Source: Anaerolineae bacterium (GTDB lineage Bacteria; Chloroflexota; Anaerolineae; Aggregatilineales; Phototrophicaceae). From it: 5,053 nucleotides of DNA. The translations under genes and the position numbers were made by a program. This document shows, one piece after another, positions 5,016 to 5,053 of the stretch. The notes under the pieces were generated by a model, which was not told the origin of the DNA, made no database searches, and worked only from the letters and a program-made list of their open reading frames with translations. The DNA lies in the NCBI GenBank assembly GCA_025454675.1, contig JALONZ010000220.1, forward strand, positions 1-5,053, given 5' to 3'. Within the stretch, counting starts at the first letter, position 1. Each line of letters starts with the position of its first letter.

Positions 5016-5045
5016 ATTATAATCTAGTTTTCATTTTTTTGCCAA
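5016..5045 (-). promoter_or_regulatory. Sigma-70-type promoter of the ABC ATPase gene
   Basis: On the minus strand TTGGCA (5045-5040, five of six bases matching the -35 consensus) and TATAAT (5021-5016, perfect -10) are separated by 18 bases. Transcription would start near 5009, leaving a leader of about 105 bases before the GTG start. Confidence 0.7.
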
Positions 5046-5053
5046 AAAAAAGT

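Overview
The window reads as bacterial DNA carrying part of a mevalonate-pathway gene cluster, next to a convergent sugar-ABC-transporter ATPase gene. An archaeal-type HMG-CoA synthase, an archaeal-type thiolase and a DUF35 (Zn-ribbon/OB-fold) partner, together with a class II HMG-CoA reductase and moderate GC, are most compatible with Chloroflexota (Anaerolineae-like). This assignment rests on gene content and remembered family patterns; no search was run.

Layout. Positions 1-327 hold no gene. They are purine-rich low-complexity DNA with an (AG)n microsatellite, followed by AT-rich DNA with repeated GTCA/TGAC words, and they look foreign to the rest. At about 328 the sequence switches abruptly into the middle of a class II HMG-CoA reductase reading frame, of which only the last ~95 codons remain (331-618). 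HMG-CoA synthase follows (623-1717). A C-rich/G-rich palindromic element of about 115 bp fills most of the next gap. Then come the thiolase (1891-3039), a hairpin-rich gap, and a DUF35 partner split into two consecutive ORFs (3139-3315 and 3317-3622) that ends at a strong terminator. Facing this cluster on the minus strand is a complete MalK/UgpC/MsmX-type ATPase gene (4902-3769) with its own promoter near the right edge and its own terminator, so it appears to be a single-gene unit.

How the genes work together. In archaea, acetoacetyl-CoA thiolase, HMG-CoA synthase and DUF35 form one complex that couples two acetyl-CoA condensations, and HMG-CoA reductase then yields mevalonate for isoprenoids. 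Here the synthase keeps its catalytic Cys, His and Glu. The thiolase has Asp where the nucleophilic Cys is expected and Asn where the GHP-motif His is expected. The DUF35 partner has lost all its zinc-ribbon cysteines and is split between two ORFs. The most interesting reading is that the thiolase and scaffold halves of the complex have changed together, into a non-thiolytic or purely structural role around an active synthase, or towards a different reaction.

Limits: the left edge may be an assembly chimera, and the family consensus residues used here are from memory.
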